A stretch of DNA of 64,000 nucleotides. Origin: Akebia trifoliata (Eukaryota > Streptophyta > Magnoliopsida > Ranunculales > Lardizabalaceae). The translations under genes and the position numbers were made by a program. The DNA lies in the NCBI GenBank assembly GCA_017979445.1, contig CM030711.1, positions 46,299,560 through 46,363,559 on the forward strand, read 5' to 3'. This document shows, one piece after another, positions 11,889-22,330 of this stretch. The notes under the pieces were generated by a model. That model saw only the letters and a program-made list of their open reading frames with translations. It was not told the origin of the DNA and searched no databases. Position 1 is the stretch's first letter; each line of letters begins with the position of its first letter.

Positions 11889-12253
11889 GGGAAATGTTCA
11901 GCAACAAACATTTTGACAAACATTTTGGCAAAACATTTTTGAAAATATGGGTTACAGGTTTTGGAATGGGCTGATTTTTGGTGAGGATGATCTCTACAGG
12001 AATAGATCATCATCACCAAAAATCAGCCCATTCCAAAACTTCTAACCCATCAAAAATGGTTTACAAAAAATGGACGGTCCACAATTTTTCAACCTGTTAA
12101 CATGGGGCTAGAAGTTTTGGAATGGGCTGATTTTTGATGAGGATGATCTCCTCACCGTAGAGATCATCCTCACCAAAAATCAGCCCATTCCAAAACCTCT
12201 AACCCATGTTTTGAAAAATGTTTTGCCAAAATGTTTGTTGCTGAAAGGGACCC
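11889..12253. mobile_element. MITE with terminal inverted repeats and two internal hairpins (member 2)
   Basis: Same architecture as its left neighbour. The left end GGGAAATGTTCAGCAACAAA pairs with the complement of TTTGTTGCTGAAAGGGACCC at the right, with two GGAATGGGCTGATTTTTGR palindromes inside. It is separated from member 1 by a short AT repeat, so the two sit side by side in one TA microsatellite. Confidence 0.85.
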
Positions 12254-13389
12254 TATATATATATATGGGTAGTGTTCGACAGCCAAAGTTTTGGCTACTT
12301 TATTGGCTCTTAAACCCAGCCCTATGTACCTATATATACATCATGAAGTACTAATAAAGTTTTGTTATGTGGCAGATCAACCAAAAATGGAAGGTTGCAT
12401 AAACTCCTGCTCGAGTACCTGCGATAAGAACATTTAGCATTTTTTAAATGTTGATCTATGTGGAAAAAAATGCCTATTGTAATTCGATTTAATAATTTGA
12501 GGGAATAAATATTGCTTTCAATCAAAGAGTTATGAAAGATTATGCCTTTGATTCACTCTTTTTCTTTTTTTCTTTTTCAGTATTTCTTATTATTATTATT
12601 CTTTCATTAAGGATATAATAAGCAATGCAAGATTTTAAGCATACAAATCTTTTAACATAACTATAATTCCCAAAGGATCTAGAATCATTCATATATCTCG
12701 AGAATACTATTTATATTACCAAGAATTAAATTAGAATACTTATCTTGTGTCATAACCAAATCGTTGATTCAATAATTCGTTGGAGGTGTGTCTTTACACT
12801 CCACATGTTTGACGAAGTGCTCGAACCCTAATCGCAAATTCCTTTAGTTTTAGACTCACTTTCTCCTTTATCTCTATATGTATCAACTAGGGTTCAAGCG
12901 ATTGATGGATCTCACTCTTACAAAATTGTATCTATTATGTGCATTTTCACTCTCTATTATTATGGGGTTGCCGATCCTCTTTTATAGATGAAGGTAAATG
13001 ACCTAGAGTTCCTCTCTTAGTAAGATTCATCTTCATCAAGGTTTCCTACTAATCTTAAAATAGTACTTTTTAATTCTAATGATATTGGGATCACAATGCC
13101 ATCTTCTTCTTCTTCATTATTATCATCATCATCAACATCACCATGGACTAAATCATTACTAGCATCATCATCATCATCTGCAGTAGGTTGAAGATGTTTG
13201 AGAAGAAAAAAATCAAGATTTTTTAAGTCATCTTTCATTAGTCTATAATGAAGACCAAGGTCAAAGGGTATGTCACCATTATAAAAATGAAAGGGAACAT
13301 TTTAAAAACATAGCATTAATGCCTACATGTTCCAACCCCCCCCCCCCCCCCCAAAATGTTTGTCTTCTCCAAATATTGTCAATTTGACA

Positions 13390-13890
13390 CTCATCTCAAG
13401 GAATAATTTGAACTTTATTCCATTTTCTAAGAATACCTCTTCAATTTTCTTTTCTTTTACCTTCTATTCTTTTTTTCAATAATATCCCTTTAACTTTATT
13501 TTTTTACCTCTTTTGTCTTCTTTTTTTTTTTTTTTTTTTCCAATAATACTCCTCTAATTATATTATCTTTATTCTTTTATTCTTTTTATAACAATACCCT
13601 ACAATGTTAATGAGTTTGTTGTAGGGATGAACAAATTTTAGTATATATTGAAACACCGTTTTATATCCTATATAAATAGGGGTTGGTATTTAATATCCCT
13701 AAGAATCTCAAGGACAACATTAACTTTATTACCTATCCTCTTATCCTCCTTTCTAAAAATACTCTTCCAATTTCATTAACTTCCCTTTATACCTTCCTTT
13801 TCAAGAATATCCCTTCAATATTAATAATACCCTTCCAACTTTATTATCTTTCCTTTTATACCTACGTTGGAGGGGTATTATTGAAAAAGA
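13390..13890. repeat. Pyrimidine-rich degenerate minisatellite
   Basis: Repeated phrases such as TTCAATAATATCCCT and CCAACTTTATTATCTTT recur every 50-65 bp. A C15 run sits just before (13338-13352). Related phrases occur at 6040-6065, 17390-17480 and 17700-17740, so this is a dispersed low-complexity family. Nothing coding is supported. Confidence 0.55.
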
Positions 13891-13941
13891 GTAATATTTC
13901 TTCACTCCATAATACCATAATAAAAATAAGAGTCAGATTTC

Positions 13942-14681
13942 TAGGCCTGTTAATGAATATTCGAAAATCCGAATTTGATAAAAAAATCAGATATTATTCG
14001 AATTTTTTGGATATCGAATTCAAATTCGGATGTTATTTTAAGATTCAAATGAGTTTCGGATATGAATTCGGATGTTGCGAAATCCGATTCGATAATATCC
14101 GTTTCAATTTATATATATATATATAGTCTTGTGTATTCGTGTTACACAACGAAATTTAACTTTTAAAATTTTATCTTCTCTAAACCTCAAACGCAAGGAC
14201 CAGATGGCAACAATGGTGAATGTGGGTTTCAACTGTACAAGCTACATAACCACTGTCTTCTCCAACAGACGAGCATCCAGGTAATACTTCCTTCCCCTCT
14301 CTTTCAAAGCAAACCCCTTCTTTTTTTCACTATATGAGCTCCATGACCACCATCTTCTTCGGCCGACGAGCATCTATGATTCTAGTAAAATCCAATTTTT
14401 TTCCTTTAAAAATCCATCGGCTTCAACCTCAAACCAAGATAAGAAAATCGATTGGGTTTTTTACAGATTAAAGATGATGGTAGAGATCAAATCTAATTTT
14501 TGTAGGATTTTTATCGGATCGGATATTATCAGATATTCGATACACTTTTCAAATTCGAATTCGAATCTTGGTTAGTGATATCCGATTGGATACGAATTTG
14601 AATTCGGATATCATTATTTTTTTCGGATTTGAGTTTGGATATAACACTATCCGATCGGATACCTATCCATTGACAGCCCTA
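13942..14681. mobile_element. Non-autonomous hAT-like element (740 bp)
   Basis: The ends are TAGGCCTGTTAATGAATAT and CCATTGACAGCCCTA. The flanking 8-mers CAGATTTC (13934-13941) and GAGATTTC (14682-14689) match at 7 of 8 bases. Subterminal regions contain inverted clusters of ATTCGGATATC / GATATCCGATT words. A (TA)n tract lies inside. It sits just upstream of the duplicated thionin-like promoter segment. Confidence 0.75.
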
Positions 14682-14969
14682 GAGATTTCATTCATAAATA
14701 AGTTCAATTAAGGCATCCTCATCGATATTTAAAGAGAGAAATGATGGTACATATCTGTCCTACTAAGAAATATCCTAAAAACATTATCCGTAAATCCAAA
14801 ACATTGGGTAATCCTAGGAATTCTCATCATGTGAAATTCAATGATCATCAAAAGTCTAAATCTACGTCGGACATGATACCTTGTCCTCCTGAGTTGGATA
14901 TTAACATTTCCAAATTATAGACAAATCGGTCCATTAAATCTTAAATTTATTAGAGATTAGCCTCAATTA

Positions 14970-15075
14970 TGATACACAAAGGTATGAGTAGGATCTGAGG
15001 TTCTATAAATTGGGTCCATAGAGGCCTTTTTTCAAATCAACACCAAAGAGAGTATATAGAGTGAGAGAGAGAGAG
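14970..15075 (+). promoter_or_regulatory. Proximal promoter and leader of the intact thionin-like gene
   Basis: The sequence TTCTATAAATTGG (about 15001) is a good TATA box about 75 bp before the ATG. An AG-rich leader follows. The whole stretch recurs at 18752-18867 before copy 3, with TATATAAAT there. Conservation of both TATA box and leader shows that the duplication included the promoter. Confidence 0.7.
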
Positions 15076-15492
15076 ATGGAGGGAAAGAGTGTTAGGGCAA
15101 TTGTTGTGATGGTTGTAGTGGTTTTAGGGATGTTAGCAGGACACACTACAGCTGACTTCTTGACATGCTATGGGAAGTGCTATGTTGATTGTTGGAATGC
15201 ACCACCCAGCAACAATTGGAATGCACCACCCAGCAACAATGTAGACCCTCAAATGGCTAGAGGTTTTAAGTGTGCCTTCAAATGTTTGAGGAAGTGTATC
15301 GGTCACTCTTCTTCACATGCCAACTACTATTGTAAGCTTGGTTGTGCATCAGATTTATGTGCTAATTTCAGCCATGGTATACTCTCTCTCTCTCTCTCTC
15401 TCATTTGGGTTATGTGGATTGACACGTTGGCACAATAACATTTCAACCCTTTTTTATTTGTATTTTAAGATTTTTTTTTGCCTTGTTGAAGT

Positions 15493-15529
<37 letters not shown>

Positions 15530-16143
15530 ATTTGGGTCATGTTGTGTCGACTACCACGATGACCCACTACCCACTGATATTTCAACTCTATAAGGTTCAT
15601 GGTTTAGATTAAGTTTAAATTATTTATTTATTTTTTAAAAGGTTTATCTTATCAAAGGCTTTGAAAATGGACAATCAATGAGCTCCCAAATTTAAAATGT
15701 GTTGATCCATGGTGAAAAACACTATATCCTCTAATTTTACTTTTTAGTGTTCTTAAAAGTTTTTGCTTTGCATCCATGTGACACGTACGCTCTCCCGGGC
15801 CAGGCCCATAGAAAGTTTGGTCAAGGAAAAAAACAAATATGGTTTCTACAACTTGTTCTAACATTAATTTCTATTCATAACCAACTTCAAATACCAAGTT
15901 GGAATTTTTTATTTTTTTACTAATGTAACTTGAACTTCACATTTGATATGGTATGAAGTTTTACAATATATATGGGTAGCGTTCGACAACCAAAGTTTTG
16001 GCTACTTTATTGGCTCTTAACCCAGCCCTATGTACCTATATATACATCATGAAGTACTAATAAAGTTTTGTTATGTGGCAGATCAACCAAAAATGGAAGG
16101 TTGCGTAAACTCCTGCTTGAGTACCTGCGATAAGAACATTTAG
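15076..16143 (+). CDS. Secreted thionin-like cysteine-rich peptide, intact copy (2 exons)
   Basis: Exon 1 is 15076-15376 and exon 2 is 16082-16143, joined at CAT-G|AT, giving 120 residues and a TAG stop. Residues 1-31 form a signal peptide: basic start MEGKS, a Val/Ile/Leu core, then small residues before ADF. The mature part has 12 cysteines in four triplets: CYGKCYVDC, CAFKCLRKC, CKLGCASDLC and, encoded by exon 2, CVNSCLSTC. This resembles the plant 'thionin-like' secreted peptides (signal peptide plus CX3CX3C motifs), many of which are thought to act in the apoplast in defence or reproduction. The role of this one is inferred only. Between triplets 1 and 2 an exact 24-bp tandem duplication (15193-15240) repeats eight residues (WNAPPSNN). 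The ATG at 15076 follows a TATA box and leader shared with copy 3; an in-frame GTG at 15061 is not used as a start. The intron has (CT)n tracts. Confidence 0.8.
15193..15240 (+). repeat. Exact 24-bp in-frame tandem duplication in the thionin-like CDS
   Basis: Two identical 24-bp units encode WNAPPSNN twice between cysteine triplets 1 and 2. Copy 3 has no such duplication at the matching place. The event is therefore young and specific to the intact gene, and it keeps the frame. Confidence 0.9.
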
Positions 16144-16820
16144 CATTTTCTAAATGTTGATCTATGTGGAAAAACATGCCTATTGTAATTCGATTTAATA
16201 ATTTGAGGGAATAAATATTGCTTTCAATCAAAGAGTTATGAAAGATTATGCCTTTGATTCACTCTTTTTCTTTTTTCTTTTTTTCAGTATTTCTTATTAT
16301 TATAATTCTTTCATTAAGGATATAAGCTGTGTAAGATTTTAAGCATACAAATCTTTTAACGTAACTATAATTCCCAAAAGGATCTAGAATCATTCATATA
16401 TCTCGAGAATACTATTTATATTACCAAGAATTAAGTTAGAGTACTTACCTTGTGCCATAACTAAATCATTGATTCAATAATTTGTTGGAGGTGTGTCTTT
16501 GCACTCCACATGTTTGACAAAGTGTTCAAACCCTAATCGCAAATTCCTCTAGTTCTAAACTCACCTTCTCCCTTATCTCTAGATGGATCAACTAGGGTTC
16601 AAGTAATTTATGGATCTCACTCTTACAAAATTGTGTGCGTTTTCACTCTCTATTATTATGAGATTTTTTATTCTCTTTTATAGATGGAGATAAAGAACCT
16701 AGAGTTCTTCTCTTAGTAAGATTCATATCCATCAAAGTTTCCTACTAATCTTAAAAAAGTACTTTTTAATTTTAATGATATTAGGAAGCTCTTTCAATAT
16801 TGACATCTATTATTATAAAA

Positions 16821-18200
16821 TCTTTGTGCAATTAAATTGCTAAAATCGTGAGGTCAATGGGTTATACGGTATATTGAATTCTAACAAGTTGAAGCACACA
16901 AAAACATTTTTATTTTTATTTATTTTTATAAAAGAAAGTGAACTAATCTAATCGGTAACTAGAGGAGATAAGTATACAAGGAGTCGTTGAGAATGAGACC
17001 TTAAACTAAAAAGAAAATTTAGCGTGTCTTTTGGGGAAATTCAAAAGAGATTTTAAATGGGTATTTAGGGATTTAAAAAGGATATTTGGATTTGATTGCC
17101 ACACAACAAATGATTGTTATTTCAATCCTACAATCAATGCTCAACCTCATGTTTTTTTACCCCACTTAAGTATATGGCAAAAAAACAACAATCAAAGCTA
17201 GGATGGGACACTGATAAAAATTAGGATTTCGATTAAAACTTTTAGTGGAATCATGATTCTCATGCTGCAAATCTATATAATAAAACATAACAATTGTCTT
17301 ACCAATGTTTATCTACCTGTAAAAAAAGGATTTAGATTCAATCTCGAACGTATTTTAATGATAATTTTCAACTTTGTTCATTTTATCTTCTTCTTTTTTC
17401 AAGAATACTCCTCCAACTTTATTGTCTTTTTTACTCCGCTTCATTTCCAAGAATACCCCTTCAATTTTATTTATTACCCTTTTTCAATAAGATTTGATTT
17501 CCTTAACTTAAGAAATATGACCTAAGAAAGGACATATGATCTTGACCGTATAAATACAAAATCCAAAAATTAAGAATTGTCATTTAGATAATTATCATTG
17601 GGATATCTATTGCTGAAATACACATAAAATTTCAACCGTTAGATTTTCTATTTCTACGATCAAGATCTTGTGTCATTTCTTAAGTCAATGTAACCTGACC
17701 CTTTTCAATAATATCCCTCCAACTTTATTGCCATCCCCTTAACCCCAAAGAGGATGCCTTGCCAATAGACGGATAAACTCTAATAGATGGTAAAGAAAAC
17801 ATTAATTGTCAAAAAATTAACAAAAATAACACGTCACGAGTATTAAAATGACCCCACTTTTTATATTAAAGAAAAAAATACTTTGAACATTTGAAAAATC
17901 CATAATTGATTCGAATGCATTGCTAATAAAGGTAGGGCTTGTCAATGTGTGCCCTTATGTTAAAGTACAATACATACACTTTGGAAAATAGATTTTATAT
18001 CGAAAATATCCTTTAAAATATTATTTTTTAAACCAAAATACCCTTAGATTCCAATTTCAAAAGTGTATTTATTACACTTTAACATATGCCCTAACAAAAC
18101 TCATAAAGGTATAATCGTGGTCGACAAATTTGACAAATATCCGATTAGATTATTCCCATTTTTATAAATCATAGAAGGGTAAGTAAAGGTGTATGGGCCT
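16821..18200. other. AT-rich spacer between thionin-like copies 2 and 3
   Basis: No exon is supported. The stretch contains pyrimidine-rich repeat phrases (17390-17480, 17700-17740) and a small MITE near 17940-18110, annotated separately. The open frame around 17253-17525 is low complexity and follows these repeats. Confidence 0.5.
17940..18110. mobile_element. Small MITE (TIR family B)
   Basis: The left arm contains TGTGTGCCCTTATGTTAAAG and TACACTTTGG. The right arm contains AAAGTGTATTTATTACACTTTAACATATGCCC in inverted order. The same termini occur at 42207-42395 and, split by an insertion, at 54752-55673. It has no coding content. Confidence 0.6.
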
Positions 18201-18464
18201 TGTAACTTTTAAAATAATAAAAACCATGAGTTGGAGATTTCATTTATGAATAATTCAATTAATATGTCCTCATTCATATCTTGAAGAGCAATTATTGTAG
18301 CCTTCATATTAGGAAACATCCCAACAACACTGTCCCTAAATCCAGTACATTGGATAATCCTAGAGATACTTCTCATGTGAAATCCAATGATCACCAACCA
18401 TCTAAATCTACTCGTCCTAAGTAGTCTATTAACATTTCCTAACTTTAAACAAAGCGACAAATAA

Positions 18465-18696
18465 AGAGAGCTGCTATTGGAACCCCAACTTTTGCTTAAT
18501 ACACCCCAATTTGGATGAATATTCATCTAATGAGTTGAATATGATAAAATTTATTTTTATAACCTACAAACTCGTGAGTACATCACTTTTAATATCTACG
18601 AATTCGCAGATATACCACCAAATTCATTGATTATAAAAGTGACGAATGCTAAATGGAGTGTACATATAAAAGTTGGGGTGTCAGTAGCAATTCTCT
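18465..18696. mobile_element. MITE in the promoter region of thionin-like copy 3 (232 bp)
   Basis: The ends AGAGAGCTGCTATTGGAACC and the complement of GGTGTCAGTAGCAATTCTCT form about 30-bp terminal inverted repeats that share a CCCCAACTTTT core. The equivalent point in the intact copy (about 14925-14955) lacks it. It interrupts the duplicated upstream region about 170 bp before the copy 3 ATG. Confidence 0.75.
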
Positions 18697-18867
18697 AAAT
18701 TAGTTGTTTGAATAATTTATTGAAGAATATTTTCAATCAAGATTCAAGGTACACAAAGGTATGAGTAGGATCTGAGGTTATATAAATCGTATCCAGGCCT
18801 TGTTTCAAACCATCAACACCAAAGAGGGTAGAGAATGGAGAGGGAAAGTGTATAGAGTGAGTAAGGT

Positions 18868-19500
18868 ATGGAGGGAAAGAGTGTTGGAGCAATTGTGGTG
18901 ATGGTTGTATTGTTGTTGGGGATGTTAGTAGGACACACCACAGCTAACTTCTCTTCATGCTATCGAAAGTTACATGTTAAATGTCTGAAATTGGAGAAAC
19001 CCAGCAATGTAGATGTAGAACCTCAAATCACTAAAGTTTTAAGCTTTAAAGTGTGTCTTCAAATGCTTGAGAGAGTATGTCTTGCACTATCCTTCAAATG
19101 CCAAGAACTATTGCAAGCTTGGTTGTGCATCAGATTCATGCCTTCATTTCACCACTGGTATACATGTTGGCCCAATTACATTTCAGCTCTCTATGTTCAT
19201 TGTTTCAATGAAGTTATATTTATTTAAAAGAAGTTTTTTTTTTTTTTGTCCTAACGAACTTAAAAAATGGATGATTAATTTATCCAAATTTAAAATACCT
19301 TGATCAACAGTCAAATATATATTTTCTTTTAAATTTTTTTTCTACAATCAACTTGAAATTCAAAGTTGGAAAATTTGTTGACAGTCTATTTTAATGTAAT
19401 TTGAACTTCACATTTGATGATGATGTCATCATTACCAAAATTCAACTTTTTGACTCATTTTTATATGGGTAATAATTTGAGGGAATAAATTGGCCATCAT
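18868..19500 (+). pseudogene. Copy 3 of thionin-like gene: frameshifted exon 1, exon 2 deleted
   Basis: Exon 1 starts at ATG 18868 with a signal peptide nearly identical to the intact copy (MEGKSVGAIVVMVV...). The first cysteine triplet has lost its middle Cys (CYRKLHVKC). Near 19036-19055 a net gain of about 7 bases around TTTTAAGCTTTAAAG shifts the frame, so triplets 2 and 3 survive only in another frame. The donor GTATAC is kept at 19158. The intron runs into TATATGGGTA joined directly to ATAATTTGAGGG (about 19463-19483). In the intact copy these two phrases are 220 bp apart and bracket exon 2. Exon 2 has therefore been deleted. I judge it non-functional. Confidence 0.8.
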
Positions 19501-19904
19501 ATAATTATCGTTATAAATGAAAGGATTATGATAAGATGTGACTTGGAAGCTCTCTCTCTCTCTAGTATTCTTTTATCATTCATCCCAAATTAAATGGGAT
19601 GAATCCAATAGTTAAGTTTTTAGATTGATTTTAAAAAAAAAATTAATTTATCAATTTTTTATAATAAAAAAAGGTCCCGAAATTGGAATCTTATAGTAAT
19701 CAACTGTATGGAAGATGCCATATAACAGCGTGTTAGAATCGTAATGTTGAGTTGATATTAGGCCAAGAAAAATCTTGCCACTGTAAATAGAGACATGAAA
19801 TGTAATCGTCATAGTCAAAGCCTTACCCCAAAAATCTTGAATTTTATGCCTCCGTTTATTTCTGTCTAGAACCATATCTTCATTTTTTATTTTTTTTTAA
19901 TTAT

Positions 19905-20105
19905 AAAACCATGTATCCCAGTAGACAGCAGACCGGGCCAGTATTTGGGCTTTGCCCAATCCATGGACTAGCCTCGGGGCACGTGCAGCATCAGGTAAGT
20001 GAAGGTGCACCCTTGCGGGTGGCCCTGAGGAATTAATGCTCATACTGAGTATCGAACTCACGACCAATGGGCATTAATCGATTATCAGTCCAAAATTTCC
20101 ATTGA
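19905..20105 (-). mobile_element. Au-like SINE fragment
   Basis: On the minus strand a B-box-like GTGAGTTCGATACTC is followed by a body with TGCACGTGCCCCGAGGCTAG and GGGCAAAGCCC. This resembles the widespread plant Au-type SINE, whose body carries a 'GCACGTGCCC...GATTAGTC' phrase. A relative lies at 32975-33150. Confidence 0.6.
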
Positions 20106-20557
20106 GTATTGTAATCATTTTGTTTTCTTCAATTGTAACCAAATCCATTGATTTTGTCTAAGTTTATCACCTATTTTGCAACTCGATATTAGCTCTAAAA
20201 GCCTCTAACTTTGGAGTTAGGATATTTCCATAAAATAAAATAATTTTTTTTTTTTTTCATATATTTTATCTTTTTGAAATGTGATATTAATGTATTACAC
20301 TAGACTATTATCATTTTAAAAAAATATATTATTATCTTGACACAATACACAAAGCTCCTACCTTAAAACACTTTGGATGAAAGATTACTGTAAGTTTCTT
20401 GTAAGCTAAATAATGAAAGTATAATCCCTTTGTCTTGTAAGATAAGAATTGATGTTGCAAAATCTATTGTCATTGATGAATTAATCACTTGCAAGTGATT
20501 GCCTGCCTTGGAGATTGTTGAAAAACTGTTGTGGTCGAATAAGATGATAGTTGCATT

Positions 20558-20591
20558 GTAATTTATCATGGAGAAATCCATGATAAATTAC
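20558..20591. other. Perfect 15-bp hairpin with GAAA loop
   Basis: GTAATTTATCATGGA, then GAAA, then TCCATGATAAATTAC: a flawless stem closed by a GNRA-type tetraloop sequence. No T-run follows, and no gene end is known here, so a terminator role is not supported. Confidence 0.85.
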
Positions 20592-21949
20592 ATGTTCATA
20601 TGTGTATGATAAAAGTGGAGGAAATTACTCAAACCAAAAAAAGGCTTATTTATTTGGGCCATTAAAGTGGATCCAAATCCAGTACAGGTTCCATCATGGA
20701 TAAAGATTAGAAAATTGGTCAGGCTTATTAAGACTGCTTGAAGTCTCATAAGAAAGCTTTGATTAATGGACTGAGTGAAAGGGTATGGTTGGCCATAAGG
20801 TGAAGAAGACTACTTTCATTTTTTTTATCCTTTTATGTTAAAAAAATGGGCTTTCCTAATATAAGGAAACTTAGGACTGATGAGTGATGATCACGACACA
20901 ATTGATCTCCCTATGAGAAGATCATAATAGAAATTGAATCAGATTTGGTAATAGACTGCTGAGCAAAATGATATATAATATAATCATTAGATCAAACTAT
21001 ATGATGAGTCATTCAATATAATGGCAGGGATTGCAAATAATAGTAAAATAGATAGTATTTATAGTACAAACTTTGGGTTAAATCTACACCATATCCCATT
21101 TCTCACCCTTATTACATGATAAAGGTCGAGAATATGTACTTAACAAATCCAACCGCACAATGAATAATAATTAATCCATTCCGACATTATTTACCTTGCT
21201 GAGCCTTCATTATTGATGAATCAACACACATCTTAAAAACGATAATATACGTAAAGAACAACAAAATAAAACGCTGACAGGAAAATATATTTAAAAAATT
21301 ATTTGAAAAGAAAAGAGATGGGTTGAACCGCTCATCGTGCCTAACAAAATATAACTCTTTTCTGTGTCTCTATCTCTTCTAGTTTACCCTTATCACAATG
21401 GTCACTACAAAAAATTTGAACGGAAGAAAAGTTCCAAGAATATGTTCTTAATATATACTCACTGACGGAATTCTTCAAGCGCCCCAAAGCCACCAAGACT
21501 AAACTACCAAAAACAGCCCGTCCCACTCCCAGGTCACACCCCTTCTTGCCTTCCAAGGACAACCTGAAAAAATGAGACAAGAAACAACTAAGCACAAGAC
21601 ATAAAAATCGATAGAAGCCACCAGTCTTTCTAGTCTTTGCATCAGATATTTAACATGTAAAGAAAATTTAAATGGATACATATAAACTAAGAACACTGAG
21701 GCAGCATTCAGAAGTGATATAAAAGACCTCATAAAGGAAAAATCCTTATTCATGGAAAATCGAGTATGTGGCAAGTACAATGTAATGAATCCCAAAAGAC
21801 ACTAATGGAGGGTAACTTCTAAGTCTATCAGCCCTGCTGTTGCTGAGAAACTCTCCTACCCCAGACATCAATTAAGTTGGGTGTTGTTAGTACGAAATTG
21901 ATATATTGCTTGCGACAGACGCATACCAATAAAATTAAAAGGAAAATTT

Positions 21950-22330
21950 TATGTTGGATGGTCCAGAAGCTTCATGCGAATAAACTGGGTTTAGCAAAGA
22001 TGAGAATCCCGAGATGAATGGGTCCAAATACTAGTAAAGCTAAAATTAGAAAAGAATGCATACAAGAACCTATAAGAATAGCTGTAATAGTCGACGATAA
22101 AACAAATAAAATGTCAATTGAGATGGTTTGGCTATGTCCAATGACGGGCGATTACAGCCCCAGTAAAAAAGAAATAATCAAGTCAAAGATTCTAAAAGAG
22201 AAAGGAAGACCCACAAGATTGTGGATGGAGATGATGAAAGCAGATAGAAACACACTTTCAATAACAGATGAGGTGGCTCTGGAGAGAATATAAACATCAT
22301 GTGTAAAATGCTGACACAAAATAAAGATTA
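21950..22330 (+). mobile_element. RTE-type LINE fragment (ORF C-terminus)
   Basis: The translated stretch contains a decayed version of the phrase found at the C-terminus of plant RTE-like LINE polyproteins: KECI...DDKTNKMS...EMVWLCPM followed by KEKGRPTRLWMEM and a run to EVALERI. In the family this reads roughly R(L)RWFGHV then GRPKxTWxE. Frame breaks are present. It has no intact ends. Confidence 0.6.

Larger units (their letters stand above)
11391..13130 (+). pseudogene. Copy 1 of thionin-like gene segment: orphan exon 2 only
   Basis: From TACTAATGTAACTTGAAC onward this segment matches the intron, exon 2 and 3' flank of the intact gene at 15076-16143. Exon 2 is preserved at 12376-12437 behind a TGTGGCAG acceptor. 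It encodes the Cys triplet GCINSCSSTC and the terminal CDKNI before TAG, with two residue changes against the intact copy. No exon 1 exists upstream: similarity stops abruptly at about 11391. The copy is therefore a 5'-truncated, non-functional duplicate. A (CA)n(TA)n tract and two MITEs (11494-12253) sit in what corresponds to a plain ATATAT in the intact copy. Confidence 0.8.

Noticed and set aside
13017..13238. Acidic Asp/Glu-rich minus frame as a stand-alone gene
   Set aside because: It lies in the 3' flank of the orphan thionin-like copy, is driven by ATC/TTC microsatellite triplets, and has no start or splice support. It is kept only as a possible relative of 43452-43835.
15061..15438. 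Starting the thionin-like protein at the in-frame GTG at 15061 and reading through the intron
   Set aside because: The ATG at 15076 gives a proper signal peptide, and the GT donor at 15377 joined to exon 2 restores the fourth cysteine triplet. Read-through gives only (CT)n-derived Ser/Leu repeats.
19067..19303. Separate small protein starting at 19067
   Set aside because: It is the out-of-frame continuation of frameshifted copy 3, not an independent gene.
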